DNA of 64,000 nt, taken from NCBI GenBank assembly GCA_035328405.1, contig DAOLIT010000003.1, positions 58,446-122,445 of the forward strand, in the 5' to 3' direction. Both the position numbers and the translations under genes were made by a program. Under the pieces are notes generated by a model, which did not search any database, was not told where the DNA came from, and worked only from the letters and a program-made list of their open reading frames with translations. The stretch comes from JAEUKA01 sp035328405. Lineage in GTDB: Bacteria; Myxococcota_A; Polyangia; Palsa-1104; JAEUJZ01. Of the stretch, positions 61,347 to 64,000 are shown in pieces (the first letter of the stretch is position 1; each line of letters starts with the position of its first letter).

Positions 61347-63723
61347 GGACGCACACGCTGCTTGCGATGCTGGCCAGTGTTGTGATGCTGGGGACTTCTT
61401 CGACGACACGGGCCGAGCCGGACTTGCGCCCAGACGCGGAGCAGTGCCTCAAGGCGCAGACGCCGATGCAGTGTGAAGCCGCACTGCCTGCATGCGAACG
61501 AGTGCTTGCAACACTGGCGCAATTCCCATCCAGTCCCGAAGTTGATGCGAGCCACGGTCGAGTCCTGAACCATACGGGTTCGTGTGAGACGCAACTGGGT
61601 CGCCACGTCCCAGCAGAAGGCCATTTCCGAGCAGCGCTGGCGATGAGGCAAAAGCTGCTGGGTGCCGAGCACCCCGATGTCGCGACAAGCCTCAACAACC
61701 TGGCCTTTGTGCTCAATAGCCAGGGAAAGTTCGAGGCTGCGGAGACGCTGCATCGGCAGGCGCTGGCGATNNNNNNNNNNNNNNNNNNNNNNNNNNNNNN
61801 NNNNNNNNNNNNNNNNNNNNNNNNNNNNNNNNNNNNNNNNNNNNNNNNNNNNNNNNNNNNNNNNNNNNNNGGCAGGCGCTGGCGATGAGGCAAAAGCTGC
61901 TGGGTGCCGAGCACCCCGATGTCGCAGCAAGCCTCAACAACCTGGCCATGGTACACATCCGTCGCGGGCAGTTCCCTGCCGCGCTGCCGCTGTTTGCCAG
62001 AGCCGCGCGCATAGAGGAGTCTCTCCTGCGGGCGACCTCGAGCGAGACGCGAATGAAGTCTGCTCTCGACAAGGTTCGAGGCCAAGAGGATGTGCTGTAC
62101 GGTCTGCTGCTGGAGCACTCCCAAGACGAGGGACTCAAGCGGCTGGTGATGACGACGGCGCTGTTGCGCAAGGGACGAGCGGCAGAGGCCGGCACGCTGG
62201 CCAACCGGCTGCTGCACCAGAACCAACATGATGCGCAACAAAAGCAGCGGTTTGAGCAGTGGCAGCAGGTGAGACAGCAGCGAGAAGGGCTGCTGTACGG
62301 CGGCGGCCAAAACCTGTCGCCCAGCGCCTATCAACAGCGACTGCGAGAGCTGAGCCAGCAAGCTGATGCTCTGGAAAGCCAGCTTGCCGCCGCCATGCCA
62401 GGGCTGCGGCAGCTTCAACCTCACAAGTTCGATGACATCTTGCCCACAGTGGCCGACCGGCTGCCCAGCGACGGTCTGCTGGTCGAGATTGTCCACGCAG
62501 AGCCATACAATTTCAGCGCCAACGGAACCGAAAACCCCTGGACCACACCGCACTACCTTGCCTTGGTCATGACCGCGAACCAGCAGATTCAGGTTCATGA
62601 TTTGGGGGAAGCACGGACGATGGACAGCCAAATACAAGCCATGCTGTCCTCTCTGCGCACTCCGGCGTCCGACCCGACCCAGAGCGCGAAGGCTCTGTAC
62701 CAACGGGTCTTGAAGCCGCTGCTGCCTCCCACAGCAAAGCACGTATACCTGTCCCTGGATGGCGCGCTGAGTTTGGTCCCGTTCGATGCGCTCCACGACG
62801 GCACCGATTATCTGCTGGGGCGAAAGAACTTTCACTATTTGACCAGTGGACGAGACCTGCTGCGAACCGATACAGAGACCTCAAAACAGGCCGCCCTCGT
62901 GCTCGCGGACCCCGACTTTGGGAGTCCCCCCAAAGAGTCCCAAAACAACGGAACAGAGACGTTCTATCGCAAGCTCAGCACGCTCAAGCGGCTTTCAGGG
63001 GCACAAGAGGAGGCCAAGCAAATAGGACCACTCCTTCATGTTTCCCCGATTGTGGGCCGAGCAGCAAAGGAACGGGTGGTTCGAGCCGCGCACGGCCCGT
63101 GGGTGCTCCACATCGCCTCACACGGACTGTTCCTCAAGGGAAGCGACCTCCCAAGAATCGGAGCACGAGGAGGCACACCTTTCGGAAGTCTGTTTGGGAA
63201 TTCGTTTAAAGACAGAAAAGGAGTGCTCTTCGGGAGTTTCGGGAGTGATGGTTTTGGAATGAGCGGAGACACCGACTCCCTAAGCCGGTCTGCGCTGGTG
63301 CTGGCCGACGCCGCACAAGGAGAGCAGGCGAAGTCGCCAGCAGAAGACGGACTGCTGACCGCAGAGGAAGCCCGAAGTTTGGATCTACTTGGCACCCAAC
63401 TGGTCGTCCTGTCGGCGTGCGACACGGGACAGGGCGAGCTATCGGTAGGCCAAGGCGTCTACGGCCTGCGCCGAGCATTCCTTGTGGCCGGTGCCGAAAC
63501 CCTGGTCACAAGCCTATGGCAAGTGAGCGACGCAGCGACGGGAGAACTGATGGAACTCTACTACCAAAAACTGCTCGCAGAAAAAATGGGCCGCCTGGAA
63601 GGAATGCAGCAAGCCATGAAGGAAATGCGGCACAAACACCACCATCCATACTACTGGGCCCCATTCCTGGTCACCGGCAGCGACCGCCCCCTAAGACCCC
63701 CGCCCACTCTTTCACAGCGATAG
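61343..63723 (+). CDS. Exported TPR-CHAT domain protease, interrupted by an assembly gap
   Basis: The ATG at 61343 has a strong AGGAGGTG site and overlaps the caspase stop. A signal peptide (LLAMLASVVMLGTSSTTRA-EP) is followed by a Cys-containing segment and TPR units of the kinesin light chain type (RQKLLGAEHPDVATSLNNLA) with a 42-residue period. A 100-N gap (61771-61870) falls inside the repeats, and the frames on each side differ by one only because the N length is arbitrary. The C-terminal CHAT domain has its catalytic His at 63121-63123 (LHIASHG) and Cys at 63418-63420 (LSACDTG), with VTSLWQVSDAAT after it. CHAT is a caspase relative. True length and repeat number are unknown. Confidence 0.88.
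61634..61947 (+). repeat. Near-identical 126-base TPR-coding repeats flanking the gap
   Basis: Segments 61634-61705 and 61876-61947 are identical at 70 of 72 bases. A third copy begins at 61760, exactly 126 bases after the first, and runs into the gap. The 16 bases before the gap (61755-61770) equal the 16 bases after it (61871-61886). Confidence 0.9.
61771..61870. other. Scaffold gap (100 N)
   Basis: Exactly 100 N, a conventional placeholder for a gap of unknown size. It lies within the TPR repeats of the CHAT gene. Confidence 0.99.
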
Positions 63724-64000
63724 AAAACCCAGGGACGGTGCGTCCATCCTCCGAGCCTGTGGTGGTAACGTCCGCACCGCAACACGATTCCTGGCCGACC
63801 CCTTCGGACGGACTTTTCCCCCTTCTTCGCATACCCAACCCGTGGCTACGTTCCGTCGGCATTTTGCAGTTTTTCAGAGGTCCGCAACGCTTCCTTCGCA
63901 GCTTTTTCGCTGGGGTATGTCCGCCAAGATCAGGACAAGGAGCGTGCAGCCTAGTACCCAAGCGCCAGCTCGAAGAGCCGACGGGGTCTGTTTCGTCTTC
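63724..64000. other. Right-hand end of window without a recognised gene
   Basis: A minus-strand frame of 96 codons (63671-63961) crosses this stretch but overlaps the CHAT gene and has no recognisable features. A minus-strand segment near 63850-63925 (YPSEKAAKEALRTSEKLQN in one frame) hints at the 3' end of a gene entering from the right, but the frame has stops upstream. Nothing further can be supported. Confidence 0.35.

Overview
The window looks like chromosome of a myxobacterium-like member of the Myxococcota. The main pointers are a TraA-type outer membrane exchange protein with myxobacterial Cys-rich repeats and the start of a MYXO-CTERM sorting tail, two transmembrane Ser/Thr kinases plus a pseudokinase, PEGA proteins, many lipoproteins and a thermolysin-like exoprotease. 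Base composition is moderately GC-rich, with a visibly AT-richer patch around 11.5-14.3 kb. No rRNA, tRNA, CRISPR array or insertion sequence was recognised. A 100-N scaffold gap lies at 61771-61870.

Layout. 1-7.5 kb: partial TraA-like gene, receiver-domain regulator, FemAB/GNAT-like protein, a tandem pair of exported paralogues, and a divergent membrane Ser/Thr kinase. 7.5-21.2 kb: mixed housekeeping and envelope genes (Kelch-type lipoprotein, DUF167 protein, proC, 2TM protein, MFS transporter, propeller-like lipoprotein, PEGA protein, TPR/beta-barrel protein, nadB, PPK2, another outer membrane protein). 21.4-29.1 kb: a five-gene minus-strand operon (SWIM-like zinc protein, unknown 470-aa protein, VWA protein, MoxR-family AAA ATPase, DUF5682 protein) resembling the YehL class of MoxR/VWA chaperone-like systems. 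29.3-32.1 kb: two SPFH/band-7 proteins and a small membrane protein. 32.3-45.3 kb: M4 metallopeptidase lipoprotein, FIST sensor with a small partner, TonB-dependent receptor-lipoprotein-rhomboid group, ketopantoate reductase, ribosomal protein S20 with a UUG start and a long basic tail, and topoisomerase III.

45.4-57.7 kb: a degenerate PHP-like protein, a His-rich exported protein, an operon of active kinase, pseudokinase with HEAT repeats and PEGA/TPR protein, a PPDK-like protein lacking the PEP/pyruvate barrel, and a reading frame interrupted by an in-frame TGA. 57.9-63.7 kb: a co-directional group of a membrane protein with an N-terminal adaptor-like helical domain, an exported caspase-fold protease with a DUF4384-like tail, and an exported TPR-CHAT protease. 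The last two genes overlap by ATGA.

The most system-like regions are the MoxR/VWA/DUF5682 operon, the kinase-pseudokinase-PEGA operon and the adaptor-caspase-CHAT group. The last could be an envelope-localised two-protease cascade. Family assignments come from reading motifs by eye; no database search was run.
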